Assembly: GCA_963736305.1 (NCBI GenBank)
Contig: CAVTOD010000007.1
Span: 310,001-374,000, forward strand
Length of the DNA stretch: 64,000 bases
Reading direction: 5' to 3'
From: DASUPK01 sp963736305
Lineage (GTDB): Bacteria > Actinomycetota > Thermoleophilia > Solirubrobacterales > 70-9
Shown piece after piece: positions 8,486-17,058 of this stretch (the first letter of the stretch is position 1; every line of letters begins with the position of its first letter). The position numbers and the translations under genes are program-made. The notes beneath the pieces are model-generated. The model was not told the DNA's origin, did no database searches, and was given only the letters and a program-made list of their open reading frames with translations.

Positions 8486-9645
8486 TGGAAGCCGCCAAGC
8501 CCTCGCTCACCATCGCGCCGCGCCGCTCCCTCGCCGACCGGCTGAGTCAGACTGGCGTGGACGGCGTCATGCTCGGCGCGGCGGTCGGTCTGATCGCTTT
8601 CAGCATCTTCACCCTGGCGACGTCCACCCGGGGCGAGATCGCCGGGCGGCCGCTGTTCTTCGTCGAGCGCCAGGCGCTCTACGCCGTGCTTGGGATCGCG
8701 TTGATGATCGCGCTCAGCCGGATCGACTACACGCGCCTCCGCGACCTGCGGGTGACGATCTACGCTGCGATGTTCGGCTCGATCGCCTTCGTGTTCCTGG
8801 TGGGGACGGCGGTGCGCGGCTCGAATCGGTGGATCGACCTCCCGTTCTTCCAGTTCGAGCCCTCGGAGCTGGCCAAGGTGCTGCTCTGCGTCTCACTGGC
8901 GGCGTTCGTCTACGAGCGGGTGCGTCGCCCGTTCGGGTTGCGCCAGACCATCGGCCTGCTGGCGCTCGGCCTGGCCCCGGCGGCGCTCGTCTTCCTGCAG
9001 CCGGACCTCGGGACGGGGATCGTGCTCGTCGCCATCGTGCTCGCGATCCTCTTCGTCGCAGGGATCCCCTGGCAGCACTTCGCGGCGCTCGGCGCGGCCG
9101 TTCTCCTGATCGGCGCCGGGGCATACGCGGCGGGCTCGGCCGCAGGCGTCGAGTTCCTCCACGGCTACCAGCAGGACCGGCTCACCGCGTTCCTCCATCC
9201 CAGCGACGACCCGAGCGACGCGAGCTACCAGGTGAACCAGGCGGTGATCGCGGTCGGTTCCGGCGAGGAGGTCGGGCGGGGCAACGACGCCACCCAGACG
9301 GAGCTGCTCTTCCTGCCCGAGCGCCACACCGACTTCATCTACGCGGTGATCGGCGAGCGCTTCGGCTTCCTCGGCGCGGCCTTCGTCGTCTTCCTCTACG
9401 CGGTCCTCTTCTGGCGCGCGATCCGCGTGATGCGGATCTCCAGGAGCTTCTACGGCACCATGATCGCGGGCGGAGTCCTGGCGATGCTGGCCTTCCAGGT
9501 GATCGTCAACATCGGGATGAACCTCGGACTGATGCCGGTCACCGGGATCACGCTTCCCCTGATGAGCTACGGCGGCTCCTCGGTGCTGGGCACGTTCCTG
9601 GCGCTGGGAATCCTGCAGAGCATCCACGCTCAGGCACGGGATTGA
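8482..9645 (+). CDS. rodA: RodA-type SEDS glycosyltransferase, copy 1
   Basis: Polymerises lipid II into glycan strands at the lateral wall, partnering PBP2. 387 residues with about ten membrane spans. SEDS signatures are visible: GSNRWIDLPFFQFEPSELAK, LVFLQPDLGTGI, ERHTDFIYAVIGERFGFLG and TGITLPLMSYGGSSVLG. The start is GTG 8482 or ATG 8485; both overlap the mrdA stop, so the pair is translationally coupled. It is very similar to the second copy at 13126-14328 over its whole length. Confidence 0.95.
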   Translation: MMEAAKPSLTIAPRRSLADRLSQTGVDGVMLGAAVGLIAFSIFTLATSTRGEIAGRPLFFVERQALYAVLGIALMIALSRIDYTRLRDLRVTIYAAMFGSIAFVFLVGTAVRGSNRWIDLPFFQFEPSELAKVLLCVSLAAFVYERVRRPFGLRQTIGLLALGLAPAALVFLQPDLGTGIVLVAIVLAILFVAGIPWQHFAALGAAVLLIGAGAYAAGSAAGVEFLHGYQQDRLTAFLHPSDDPSDASYQVNQAVIAVGSGEEVGRGNDATQTELLFLPERHTDFIYAVIGERFGFLGAAFVVFLYAVLFWRAIRVMRISRSFYGTMIAGGVLAMLAFQVIVNIGMNLGLMPVTGITLPLMSYGGSSVLGTFLALGILQSIHAQARD

Positions 9646-9701
9646 GGCGAGGGGGAACTCTTTCAGTCTCGTTGAAGCAAGCAGCTACATTCGGGCGTTA
9701 A

Positions 9702-9734
9702 GCGAGGGGGCTCCGTAGGAGCCACCCGTCTTGT
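9702..9734 (+). repeat. Palindromic repeat family 1, copy A (mreC leader)
   Basis: GCGAGGGGGCTCCG, GT, then AGGAGCCACCCGT. It folds as a GGGGGCTCC/GGAGCCaCCC hairpin with a tiny loop. The same sequence recurs before rne (14404-14432) and, reversed, inside leuS (40886-40927). It lies about 31 nt upstream of the mreC ATG in an otherwise geneless 120-base gap. Confidence 0.75.
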
Positions 9735-9765
9735 GCGGGGAATGAAACTTGAGAGCTAGGAAGAC

Positions 9766-10638
9766 ATGTACCGCAAGCAGGTGCGCCGTCGACGGGCGGT
9801 GCTGTTGCTGCTCGTCGCCGCCTCGCTGACTCTCCTCAGCCTGTACTACCGCGAGGGTAGTTCGGGCGGCCCGCTGCACGGGGCGGAGAACGCGGTCTCG
9901 ACGATCTTCTCCCCGATCTCCAGCGTGACCGATCGCGCGCTGAAGCCCGTCCGCGACCTGGTCAACTGGTTCCACGAGACCTTCGACGCCCGCGGCGACA
10001 AGGCGGCCCTGCAGGATCAGGTGGCGAGCCTCCGCAACCAGCTGGCACGGGGCCAGACCCAGCAGCAGGAGGTCAAGGAGCTCTCGGCGCTGAACGAGCT
10101 GACCAGCGGCGGCATCGTCCCCGATGGCACCACGCCGGTGACGGCGCGCGTGGTCGGCCGCTCGCCGACCGTCTGGTACTCCACGGTGACCATCGACCGA
10201 GGCTCCGGCGACGGCATCCGGATCGACGACCCGGTCGTCGCCGCCCAGGGGCTGGCCGGGAAGGTCACGCAGACGACCTCGAACACCGCCCAGGTCACGC
10301 TGATCACCGACGCCGACAGCGCCGTGACGGCGCGGGTGCAGCCGAGCGGCGCGACCGGCGTCGTCGAGCCCAACGTCGGAAACCCGAACGATCTCCAGCT
10401 CGACTTCCTGGAGCGAGGGGCGCAGATCGCCGAGGGTCAGATGGTCGTCACGGCCGGTTTCTCGACGGGAGACCTGGGATCGATCTTCCCGCCCGGGATC
10501 CCGATCGGCAAGATCACCACCGCGACCGTCGAGGAGCAGCAGGCCTATCAGCGAGTGCACCTCTCGCCGTTCGCGGACCTGCGCGACATGGACTTCGTGA
10601 AGGTCCTGAGCACTCACTCCGGAGGCGGCTCGAAGTGA
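9766..10638 (+). CDS. mreC: Rod-shape protein MreC
   Basis: Bitopic membrane protein that bridges MreB/MreD to the periplasmic synthases and activates PBP2/RodA. Short basic cytoplasmic start (YRKQVRRRR), one span (AVLLLLVAASLTLLSLYY), a helical coiled-coil region (KAALQDQVASLRNQL), then the two beta-barrel domains (TARVVGRSPTVWYSTVTID and VVTAGFSTGDLGSIFPPGI). 290 residues, normal size. AGGA lies upstream of ATG 9766. The stop overlaps the mreD start. Confidence 0.95.
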   Translation: MYRKQVRRRRAVLLLLVAASLTLLSLYYREGSSGGPLHGAENAVSTIFSPISSVTDRALKPVRDLVNWFHETFDARGDKAALQDQVASLRNQLARGQTQQQEVKELSALNELTSGGIVPDGTTPVTARVVGRSPTVWYSTVTIDRGSGDGIRIDDPVVAAQGLAGKVTQTTSNTAQVTLITDADSAVTARVQPSGATGVVEPNVGNPNDLQLDFLERGAQIAEGQMVVTAGFSTGDLGSIFPPGIPIGKITTATVEEQQAYQRVHLSPFADLRDMDFVKVLSTHSGGGSK

Positions 10639-11189
10639 TCCTCACTCCGGGAATCATCGCCAGGCTGGTCGCCCTCGGTGCGTTCGTCGCGGTGGCGCAG
10701 GTCGTCTGCTTCTCGAAGATGGACGTGTTCGGCTCGAGCCCCGACGTCGCCCTGCTGGTGGTGTTCTCGCTGGGAGTGTTGGGCGGGAGCCTCACCGGCG
10801 CCGTGGTGGGCTTCTCGGTGGGCCTGCTGATCGACTGCCTGCTCCTCCAGACCCTTGGCGGATTCGCCCTCACCCTGCTCTCCGTGGGGTACGTCGCGGG
10901 CCGCTACCGCGAGACGGTCGGTCGCCCCACCCGCGGCGCGGTCGCCCTCCTCGGCGGGGGGCTGACGTTGCTCGGCGCGCTCGTGATCGCGGCGATCCAG
11001 ATCGGCACGGGCATCGACGCGAACGTCAGCGCTTTGGTACTGCGTGACGCGGTCATTAAGAGCTTGATCGGGGCCGCTCTCGCGATTCCCGTCCTCCTTC
11101 TCGTCAGACTTGTGGTGCGCTCCGCGCTCGTCGACGAGCGAAGAGCGGCCCGGCGCCCATCGACGGCGCCGCGGCCCATTGAGCCCTAG
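10635..11189 (+). CDS. mreD: Rod-shape membrane protein MreD
   Basis: Integral membrane partner of MreC. 184 residues with about five spans and the family feature of a C-terminal hydrophobic pair (IKSLIGAALAIPVLLLVRLV). MreD proteins diverge in sequence, so the call rests on topology, length and position directly after mreC. The GTG start at 10635 overlaps the mreC stop as GTGA, which gives tight coupling. The C-terminus is a basic Pro/Arg tail. Confidence 0.88.
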   Translation: MILTPGIIARLVALGAFVAVAQVVCFSKMDVFGSSPDVALLVVFSLGVLGGSLTGAVVGFSVGLLIDCLLLQTLGGFALTLLSVGYVAGRYRETVGRPTRGAVALLGGGLTLLGALVIAAIQIGTGIDANVSALVLRDAVIKSLIGAALAIPVLLLVRLVVRSALVDERRAARRPSTAPRPIEP

Positions 11190-11192
11190 CCA

Positions 11193-13085
11193 GTGATGTA
11201 TCTGCGCACACCCGGATCAGAGCCAGAGCGGCGGACCTCTCCGCTGGCTCTGCGGATCTCGATCCTGACCGGCCTCGCGATCGCGATCTTCTCGGTGCTC
11301 TTCCTGCGCCTCTGGTACGTCCAGATCCTCTCGGGTGACAAGTACCGCAGCCAGGCGAACGACAACCGGATCCGCGAGATCCGCGTTCAGGCCCCGCGCG
11401 GCGACATCCTCGACCGCAACGGGAAGATCATGGTCGCCAACCGCACCGAGCTCGCCGTCGAGATGAGCCCGGAGGACCTGCCCGATCCCGGCCGGACCCG
11501 CTCGCGGGAGCTGCACCAGCTCTCGACGGTCACCGGGATGACGATGCAGGAGATCCGCAAGGCCCTGAAGAGTCCCGAGCGGGCGGCGCCGGGCGGCCCC
11601 GTGATCCTGAAGAAGGGCCTCGGGGTGGACAAGGTCTACTACCTGCGCGAGAACCAGTCGAGCTTCCCCGGGGTGAGCGTGGAGCGCGTGTTCACCCGCG
11701 AGTACAAGGATGGGACCGCCGGCGCCCATCTGTTCGGCAACGTCGGCGAGGTGACCGCCGAGCAGCTCAAGGAGCCGCGCTACGCGGGGCTTCATCAGGG
11801 CGACACCGTCGGCCAGTCGGGCATCGAGTACGAGTACGACCGCTTCCTGCGGGGCAAGCCCGGAACCGACCGGGTCCAGGTTGACGCCCTGGGCCGGCCG
11901 ACGGAGCAGCTGCGGAGCAAGCCCGCCGAGGCGGGCAACGACATCCGCCTGACGATCGACTCCAGCCTGCAGAGCTACGCCGAGGGGGCGCTCGACTCGT
12001 TCGGCCTGCCGGGGGCGTTCGTCGCAATGAACGCGCAGAACGGCGAGGTCCTGGCGATGGGCTCGGCGCCGACCTTCGACCCGTCGATCTTCACCCACCC
12101 GATCACGCAGAGCCAGTACCACGCGCTCACCTCCCAAAAGACCGACGCGCCGCTGGCAAACCGGGCGATCCAGGGCCTCTATCCGACGGGATCGGCGTTC
12201 AAGCCGATCACCGCGACGGCGGCCCTCCAGAACCACCTGATCGCGCCGAACACGATCTTCAACGACACGGGATCGCTCAAGATCGATGCGAACCAGACCC
12301 TCCACAACGCCGGCCATGCGATCAACGGCCCGGTCAACATGAGCGACGCGCTCAAGGTTTCCTCCGACATCTACTTCTACAGCCTGGGCATGAAGGCGAA
12401 GGCCTCGAAGGGCGGCGGGATGATCCAGGACTGGGCACGCCAGTACGGCCTGGGAGAGAGGACCGGAATCGACCTTCCCGCCGAGGTCGACGGCCTCATT
12501 CCGAACCCCGCCTGGCGGAACCGCCTCTACCACGAGCACCTCACCGACCGCCCCTGGAGCGTCGGCGACAACATCAACCTGGCCGTCGGGCAGGGCGACC
12601 TGGAGGCGGATCCGCTGCAGATGGCCGTCGCCTACGCCGCCCTCGGCAACGGCGGGAAGGTCCTCCGGCCACATCTGGGCGACGACGTGGAGAGCGCCAC
12701 CGGGCGCGTGATCGAGGACATCACCCCGGCGCCCCGCCGCGACATCGACATCTCTCCGACGACCCGCGACACGATCATGACCGGGCTGACCCGGGCCGCC
12801 ATGGAGCCCGGCGGCACGTCGTATCCGGTCTTCGGGCACTTCCCGTTCGCCGTCGCGGGCAAGACGGGGACGGCGCAGCGGCCGAACCAGCCCGATCAGT
12901 CGTGGTACGTCGTCCTCGCGCCGGCCAAGGACCCGCAAATCGTGGTGGCGGTCACGGTTGAGCGAGGCGGCTTCGGCGCCGACACGGCGGCCCCGGTCGC
13001 GGCGCGCATCCTCGAGCACTACTTCAAGCTTCCGATCACCCCACCGGCGTCATCGACCACGGCCGGGACCGGTACGCACGAGTGA
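11193..13085 (+). CDS. mrdA: Penicillin-binding protein 2, copy 2
   Basis: Second class B transpeptidase of the elongation type, 630 residues like copy 1. Span at residues about 25-45 (LTGLAIAIFSVLFLRLW), non-catalytic domain QAPRGDILDRNGKIM, then PTGSAFKPIT (SxxK), SSDIYFYSLG and KTGTAQRPNQPDQSW. It is alignable with copy 1 throughout, including DRPW-VGDN-NLAVGQGD, pointing to a tandem duplication of the mrdA-rodA unit around mreCD. GTG 11193 and ATG 11196 are both possible starts, 3 nt and 6 nt after the mreD stop. Subfunctional specialisation (for example pole versus side wall) is possible but not shown. Confidence 0.94.
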   Translation: MMYLRTPGSEPERRTSPLALRISILTGLAIAIFSVLFLRLWYVQILSGDKYRSQANDNRIREIRVQAPRGDILDRNGKIMVANRTELAVEMSPEDLPDPGRTRSRELHQLSTVTGMTMQEIRKALKSPERAAPGGPVILKKGLGVDKVYYLRENQSSFPGVSVERVFTREYKDGTAGAHLFGNVGEVTAEQLKEPRYAGLHQGDTVGQSGIEYEYDRFLRGKPGTDRVQVDALGRPTEQLRSKPAEAGNDIRLTIDSSLQSYAEGALDSFGLPGAFVAMNAQNGEVLAMGSAPTFDPSIFTHPITQSQYHALTSQKTDAPLANRAIQGLYPTGSAFKPITATAALQNHLIAPNTIFNDTGSLKIDANQTLHNAGHAINGPVNMSDALKVSSDIYFYSLGMKAKASKGGGMIQDWARQYGLGERTGIDLPAEVDGLIPNPAWRNRLYHEHLTDRPWSVGDNINLAVGQGDLEADPLQMAVAYAALGNGGKVLRPHLGDDVESATGRVIEDITPAPRRDIDISPTTRDTIMTGLTRAAMEPGGTSYPVFGHFPFAVAGKTGTAQRPNQPDQSWYVVLAPAKDPQIVVAVTVERGGFGADTAAPVAARILEHYFKLPITPPASSTTAGTGTHE

Positions 13086-13125
13086 TCGCGGCACGATCCC
13101 ACACGATCTCTACCCTCGGATAACG

Positions 13126-14328
13126 ATGGAGGCAGCACCACTCACGCTACGCCCGGAGCGCGCCCGCATCGGCGAGCGGCTCGGCATCGCCTACTTCGAC
13201 GGCATCCTGTTCGGCGCGGCCGTCGCGTTGATCGCGTTCAGTTGCTTTACCCTCGCGGTAGCGACGCCCAACGACGTGCCCGGACAGCCGCTCTTCTTCG
13301 CCATGCGGCAGGGCATCTACGCATTGATCGGCGTCGCCCTCATGTTCGCTGTTGCCAAGATCGACTACTCGCGCTTCCGGGAGATCCGGGTCGGCATCTA
13401 TTCGATGATGGTCGCCTCGATCTGCCTCGTGCTCGTCTTCGGCGCCGCCGCACGCGGCTCGCGCCGCTGGATCGAGCTTCCCTACTTCCGCTTTCAGCCC
13501 TCCGAGCTGGCCAAGCTGCTGCTCGTCGTCGCCCTCGCGGCGTTCGTGATCGAGCGCACCCGCCGCGGCACCCCCGCGCGCCAGACCATCCGCATCCTGG
13601 CGCTCGGCCTCGCCCCGGCCGGACTCGTCTTCCTGCAACCCGACCTCGGCACGGGAATCGTGCTCGTGGTCGTCACACTCACCATTCTTTTCCTCGCCGG
13701 GATACCTTGGTCGCACTTCGCGATCATCGGTGGCGTGGCGGCATTGGCCGTCAGCTTCGTCCTCGTCATCGCCCCGGCCACCGGTCTGCCGAGCCCGCTT
13801 CACGGCTATCAGCAGGACCGGTTGACAGCATTTCTACATCCCAGCAATGACCCAAGCGACGCGAGCTATCAGGTCAATCAGAGCGTGACTGCCATCGGGT
13901 CCGGCGAGAAGACCGGACGCGGAGACAGCTCCACTCAGACCGAGCTCCTGTTTCTTCCCGAGCGGCACACGGACTTCGTGTTCGCCGTGATCGGGGAGCG
14001 CTTCGGCTTCCTGGGAGCCGCATTCGTACTGTCCCTGTACGCCCTGCTGATCTGGAGAATGCTGCGCATTCCGACGCTCTCCAAGAACTTGTACGGGACC
14101 CTGATCGCCGGCGGCATCGCCGCCATGCTCATGTTCCAGATCCTGGTCAACGTGGGCATGACCCTCGGCGTCATGCCGGTAACCGGCATCACCTTGCCCC
14201 TCATGTCTTACGGGGGATCCTCGGTGCTCGCCACTTTCCTGGCGATCGGGTTCCTTCAGAGCATCCACGCACAAGCGCGGCTCAACTCCAGCACACGCAG
14301 CAGGGCGCCTATCCCACTGTTGCGCTGA
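13126..14328 (+). CDS. rodA: RodA-type SEDS glycosyltransferase, copy 2
   Basis: Second SEDS polymerase, 400 residues, about ten spans. Conserved blocks match copy 1: GSRRWIELPYFRFQPSELAK, LVFLQPDLGTGIV, ERHTDFVFAVIGERFGFLG and TGITLPLMSYGGSSVLA. ATG 13126 is chosen; an in-frame upstream start lies within mrdA and adds an Arg/Ser-rich shadow sequence. The 40-base gap to mrdA2 contains no clear ribosome site. Its C-terminal tail is about 13 residues longer than that of copy 1. Confidence 0.94.
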   Translation: MEAAPLTLRPERARIGERLGIAYFDGILFGAAVALIAFSCFTLAVATPNDVPGQPLFFAMRQGIYALIGVALMFAVAKIDYSRFREIRVGIYSMMVASICLVLVFGAAARGSRRWIELPYFRFQPSELAKLLLVVALAAFVIERTRRGTPARQTIRILALGLAPAGLVFLQPDLGTGIVLVVVTLTILFLAGIPWSHFAIIGGVAALAVSFVLVIAPATGLPSPLHGYQQDRLTAFLHPSNDPSDASYQVNQSVTAIGSGEKTGRGDSSTQTELLFLPERHTDFVFAVIGERFGFLGAAFVLSLYALLIWRMLRIPTLSKNLYGTLIAGGIAAMLMFQILVNVGMTLGVMPVTGITLPLMSYGGSSVLATFLAIGFLQSIHAQARLNSSTRSRAPIPLLR

Positions 14329-14365
14329 GCCACCTAGAGCACACCCACACCAACACCCACGCACG

Positions 14366-14387
14366 CGGATCCGCCAACGGCGATCCG
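14366..14387 (+). terminator. Hairpin after the rod-shape cluster
   Basis: CGGATCCGCC, loop AAC, GGCGATCCG: a 9-bp stem with one bulged base, 38 bases after the rodA2 stop. No T-run follows. It probably ends or protects the mre cluster transcript and precedes the rne leader. Confidence 0.5.
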
Positions 14388-14403
14388 TCGTGCGGTTGTC
14401 TGT

Positions 14404-14432
14404 GCGAGGGGGCTCCGTCAGGAGCGACCCGT
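14404..14432 (+). repeat. Palindromic repeat family 1, copy B (rne leader)
   Basis: GCGAGGGGGCTCCG, TC, AGGAGCGACCCGT. It matches copy A (9702-9734) except in the 2-nt loop and one stem base, and ends 26 nt before the rne ATG. RNase E genes of other bacteria autoregulate through leader hairpins, so a regulatory role is conceivable, but the copy inside leuS argues that this is a dispersed element. Confidence 0.75.
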
Positions 14433-14458
14433 TTGATGGCTTTGCAGAAAGGATCCAC

Positions 14459-16336
14459 ATGAAGAAGAACATCCTCGTCAGCGTCGATCGCGGTGAGACC
14501 CGCGTCGCCGTGCTCGAGGCGAAGGGCAGCCCCAAGGAGGGCAAGCGCCCCAAGAGGGCTGCCCCAACAAATGAATGGAAGGTCGCCGAGCTCTACGTCG
14601 AGCGTCGCGGCCGTCGCTCGATCGTCGGCAATGTCTACAAGGGGAAGGTCGACAACGTCCTCCCAGGGATGGAGGCGGCATTCGTCGACATCGGGTTGGA
14701 GCGCAACGGGTTCCTCCACGTCGACGAGATCGTCCTGCCGGGCGGCGAGGCCGTCCCCAAGCGGGGTCGCGGCCGCGGCCGCCGGATCGACGAGCTGATC
14801 AAGCCCGGCCAGGAGATCATCGTCCAGGTCGTCAAGGACCCGCTGAAGACCAAGGGCGCGAGGCTCTCGATGCAGCTCTCGATCGCCGGCCGCTACCTGG
14901 TCTACATGCCGCAGGGTGGCGGGATCGGCGTCTCCAAGCGCCTTCCCGACGGGGAGCGCACCCGCCTTCGGAAGCTGATCGACAAGGTGGACATCGGCAA
15001 GGGCGGGGTGATCGTCCGCACCGCCGCTCAGGGCGCCAAGAAGGAGGACTTCACCCGCGAGATCGCATATCTGCATCGCCTCAACGAGGTGGTCAGCGAG
15101 CGGGCGGAGAAATCCGACGTCGGCCAGATGGTCTTCCAGGAGGCCGACCTCTCGATCCGCGTCGTGCGCGACGTCCTCGTCGAGGAGTTCGAGGGTGCGG
15201 TCATCGACGACCCGAAGCAGCACGAGCGCGTCACCAAGTTCCTGCAGCGGACGGCGCCCGAGCTCGCGGAGCGGGTCGAGCTGTATGAGGGCAAACAGAA
15301 CGTGCTCGAGAAGTGGGACGTCGAGAAGGCGTTCGACTCGGTTCTCTCCCGTCGAGTCGACCTCCCCTCGGGCGGCTACCTGATGATCGACTACGCGGAA
15401 GCGCTGACCGTGATCGACATCAACACCGGCAGCTTCACCGGCAAGGGCAAGGGCCGGCTCGAGGACACGATCACCAAGGTGAACGTCGAGGCCGCCGAGG
15501 AGGTCGTGCGCCAGCTCCGGATGCGCGACATCGGCGGAATCATCGTCATCGACTTCATCGACATGGCGCGAGCGCGAAACCGCGACCAGGTGCTGAAGAC
15601 GCTCCGTACCGCCCTGGACGAGGATCGGACCAAGACCTACGTGGTCGAGGTCTCCCCGCTCGGGCTGGTCGAGATGACCCGTCAGAACGTCACCGACGGC
15701 GTCCGGGAGATCCTCACCAAGCGCTGCCCGACCTGTGACGGCGAGGGAGTCGTCAGCTCCGAGGAGACCGTGGCGATCTCGATCGTCCGGAAGCTCCAGG
15801 AGGTCGTCGACGAGCAGCCCGACCCGGAGGCCTACCTGGTCAGGGTCAATCCGCGCGTTGCCGCCGAGCTGCTCTCGCCGGATTCCGGACTCACCGACCT
15901 CGAGGAGGAGACCGGAAAGCGGTTCCACTTCGAGGGCGGCGACGCCCTTCCGCTCGACACCTTCCACGTCGTCGAGACAGGTGGGCGCGAGGAGATCGAG
16001 GAGCGCGCCCTGCCGTTCCAGGTGGGCGAGGAGGTGCTGGTCTCGATCGAGGAGCCGCACATGTACAACGTCGACGACGCCGTGGCTCGCGTCGATTCCT
16101 ACATCGTCAGCGTCACGGGCGCGGGCCCGCACGTAGGCGAGCAGCGGATGGTGCGGATCGAGAGTGTCGGCCGCTCCGCCGCGACCGCGGTGCTGCTGGA
16201 CAGCGAGGGCAACGTCGTCGAAGCGGGTGCCAATGGGGATGGCGGCGAGAAGCTAGAATCTCGCGGTTCCCGCGGGCGGGGACGCCGCGGAAGCAGGGGC
16301 GGCAGACAGCGCTCCCGCGCGGGCAGCAACGACTAG
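14459..16336 (+). CDS. rne: Ribonuclease E/G
   Basis: Endoribonuclease for rRNA maturation and mRNA decay, cutting AU-rich single strands with a preference for 5' monophosphate ends. S1 domain (GNVYKGKVDNVLPGMEAAFVD, FLHVDEI), RNase H-like and DNase I-like catalytic part with the metal-binding Asp residues in YAEALTVIDINTG and IIVIDFIDMARARNRD, and the zinc-link CPTC-DGEG. The C-terminal about 100 residues resemble a TRAM-like domain plus a GRGRRG-type basic tail. 625 residues, with no long degradosome scaffold. ATG 14459 has AAAGGA 6 nt upstream. L21 and L27 follow, a common actinobacterial order. Confidence 0.95.
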   Translation: MKKNILVSVDRGETRVAVLEAKGSPKEGKRPKRAAPTNEWKVAELYVERRGRRSIVGNVYKGKVDNVLPGMEAAFVDIGLERNGFLHVDEIVLPGGEAVPKRGRGRGRRIDELIKPGQEIIVQVVKDPLKTKGARLSMQLSIAGRYLVYMPQGGGIGVSKRLPDGERTRLRKLIDKVDIGKGGVIVRTAAQGAKKEDFTREIAYLHRLNEVVSERAEKSDVGQMVFQEADLSIRVVRDVLVEEFEGAVIDDPKQHERVTKFLQRTAPELAERVELYEGKQNVLEKWDVEKAFDSVLSRRVDLPSGGYLMIDYAEALTVIDINTGSFTGKGKGRLEDTITKVNVEAAEEVVRQLRMRDIGGIIVIDFIDMARARNRDQVLKTLRTALDEDRTKTYVVEVSPLGLVEMTRQNVTDGVREILTKRCPTCDGEGVVSSEETVAISIVRKLQEVVDEQPDPEAYLVRVNPRVAAELLSPDSGLTDLEEETGKRFHFEGGDALPLDTFHVVETGGREEIEERALPFQVGEEVLVSIEEPHMYNVDDAVARVDSYIVSVTGAGPHVGEQRMVRIESVGRSAATAVLLDSEGNVVEAGANGDGGEKLESRGSRGRGRRGSRGGRQRSRAGSND

Positions 16337-16360
16337 GCAACCACGGCAGAGCAAAGGACC

Positions 16361-16747
16361 ATGGCGAGTTACGCAGTCATAGAGACAGGCGGCAAGCAGT
16401 ACCGCGTCGAGAAGGGGTCGACCCTCCTCGTCGATCGCCTGAGCGCCAAGGAGGGCGACAAGGTCGACCTCCACCCGGTCGCCTTCCGCGACAAGGAGAT
16501 GGTCCTGGGCAAGGACCTCGAGAAGGTCAAGGTCGAGGCAAAGGTCGCCGGCCACGAGCGTGGCCCCAAGATCCGTGTCTTCAAGTACCGGCCGAAGAAG
16601 GGCTACCGCAAGCGCGCGGGGCATCGCTCCGAGCTCACCCGCCTGGAGATCACCGACGTCAGCATGAAATCGGCGGCCACAAAAACCGCCGCCGGATCAA
16701 AACGGAAGCCCGCAGCCAAGAAGGAGGAAGCCGCAAATGGCTCATAA
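16361..16747 (+). CDS. rplU: 50S ribosomal protein L21 with extended C-terminus
   Basis: Large-subunit protein binding 23S rRNA. Start MASYAVIETGGKQYRVEKG and RGPKIRVFKYRPKKGYRKRAGHRSELTRLEI are diagnostic. Core L21 ends at about residue 102. The remaining 26 residues (SAATKTAAGSKRKPAAKK and onward) form a basic tail. The first ten of these are encoded by a hairpin repeat (16670-16695) also found upstream of obgE, so the repeat lies in coding frame. The stop lies within rpmA (11-base overlap). Confidence 0.96.
   Translation: MASYAVIETGGKQYRVEKGSTLLVDRLSAKEGDKVDLHPVAFRDKEMVLGKDLEKVKVEAKVAGHERGPKIRVFKYRPKKGYRKRAGHRSELTRLEITDVSMKSAATKTAAGSKRKPAAKKEEAANGS
16670..16695 (+). repeat. Palindromic repeat family 2, copy 1 (inside rplU)
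   Basis: Core GGCGGCCACAAAAACCGCC, flanked by TC and GCCG. The stem is CGGCGG/CCGCCG with loop CCACAAAAA. It is identical over about 24 bases to the copy before obgE (19071-19095) and similar to one before leuS (38638-38663). Here it is read in frame as SAATKTAAG in the L21 tail and ends 41 nt before the rpmA ATG. Confidence 0.75.
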
Positions 16748-16991
16748 GAAGGGACTCGGATCGAGCCGGAACGGCCGCGACTCCAACCCGAAGATGCTCG
16801 GCGTCAAGGTCTTCGCCGGCCAGGCCGTGAACGGCGGCGAGATCATCGTGCGCCAGCGCGGCACCCGCTTCCGCCCGGGCGACGGCGTCGGCCTCGGCCG
16901 CGATCACTCGATCTTCGCCACCCGCCCCGGCGTCGTGCAGTTCAGCACCGGCCGCCGCGGCCGGACGATCTCGGTCATCGACGGGCAATAG
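16737..16991 (+). CDS. rpmA: 50S ribosomal protein L27
   Basis: Sits at the peptidyl-transferase centre. The family start MAHKKGLGSSRNGRDSNPK is followed by LGVKVFAGQAVNGGEIIVRQRGT and DHSIFATRPGVVQF. 84 residues, normal. The mature N-terminus begins directly at AHKKG with no cleavable Firmicutes-type extension. AGGAGG lies about 9 nt upstream of the ATG, within rplU. Confidence 0.98.
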   Translation: MAHKKGLGSSRNGRDSNPKMLGVKVFAGQAVNGGEIIVRQRGTRFRPGDGVGLGRDHSIFATRPGVVQFSTGRRGRTISVIDGQ

Positions 16992-17046
16992 CGTCCGGGC
17001 ATAAAGGTCGCGGGAAAACCCTGTAGTTGGGTCCTGCGGCCCCTGT

Positions 17047-17052
17047 TAGCTT
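17047..17052 (+). promoter_or_regulatory. -10 box TAGCTT, leaderless promoter
   Basis: TAGCTT followed by exactly 6 nt (GACCGC) and the GTG start at 17059. A transcript starting 6-7 nt after the -10 box would begin on the start codon. No Shine-Dalgarno sequence is present. Together with 16992-17046 this is the only intergenic space after rpmA. Confidence 0.55.
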
Positions 17053-17058
17053 GACCGC

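Noticed and set aside
9646..9765. Riboswitch before mreC
   Set aside because: The 120-base gap holds repeat copy A and a weak ribosome site but no recognisable aptamer.
11217..13019. 600-codon open frame on the minus strand
   Set aside because: Lies exactly opposite mrdA2. The predicted protein is His/Arg/Asp-rich shadow sequence without family motifs, the usual effect of high third-position GC.
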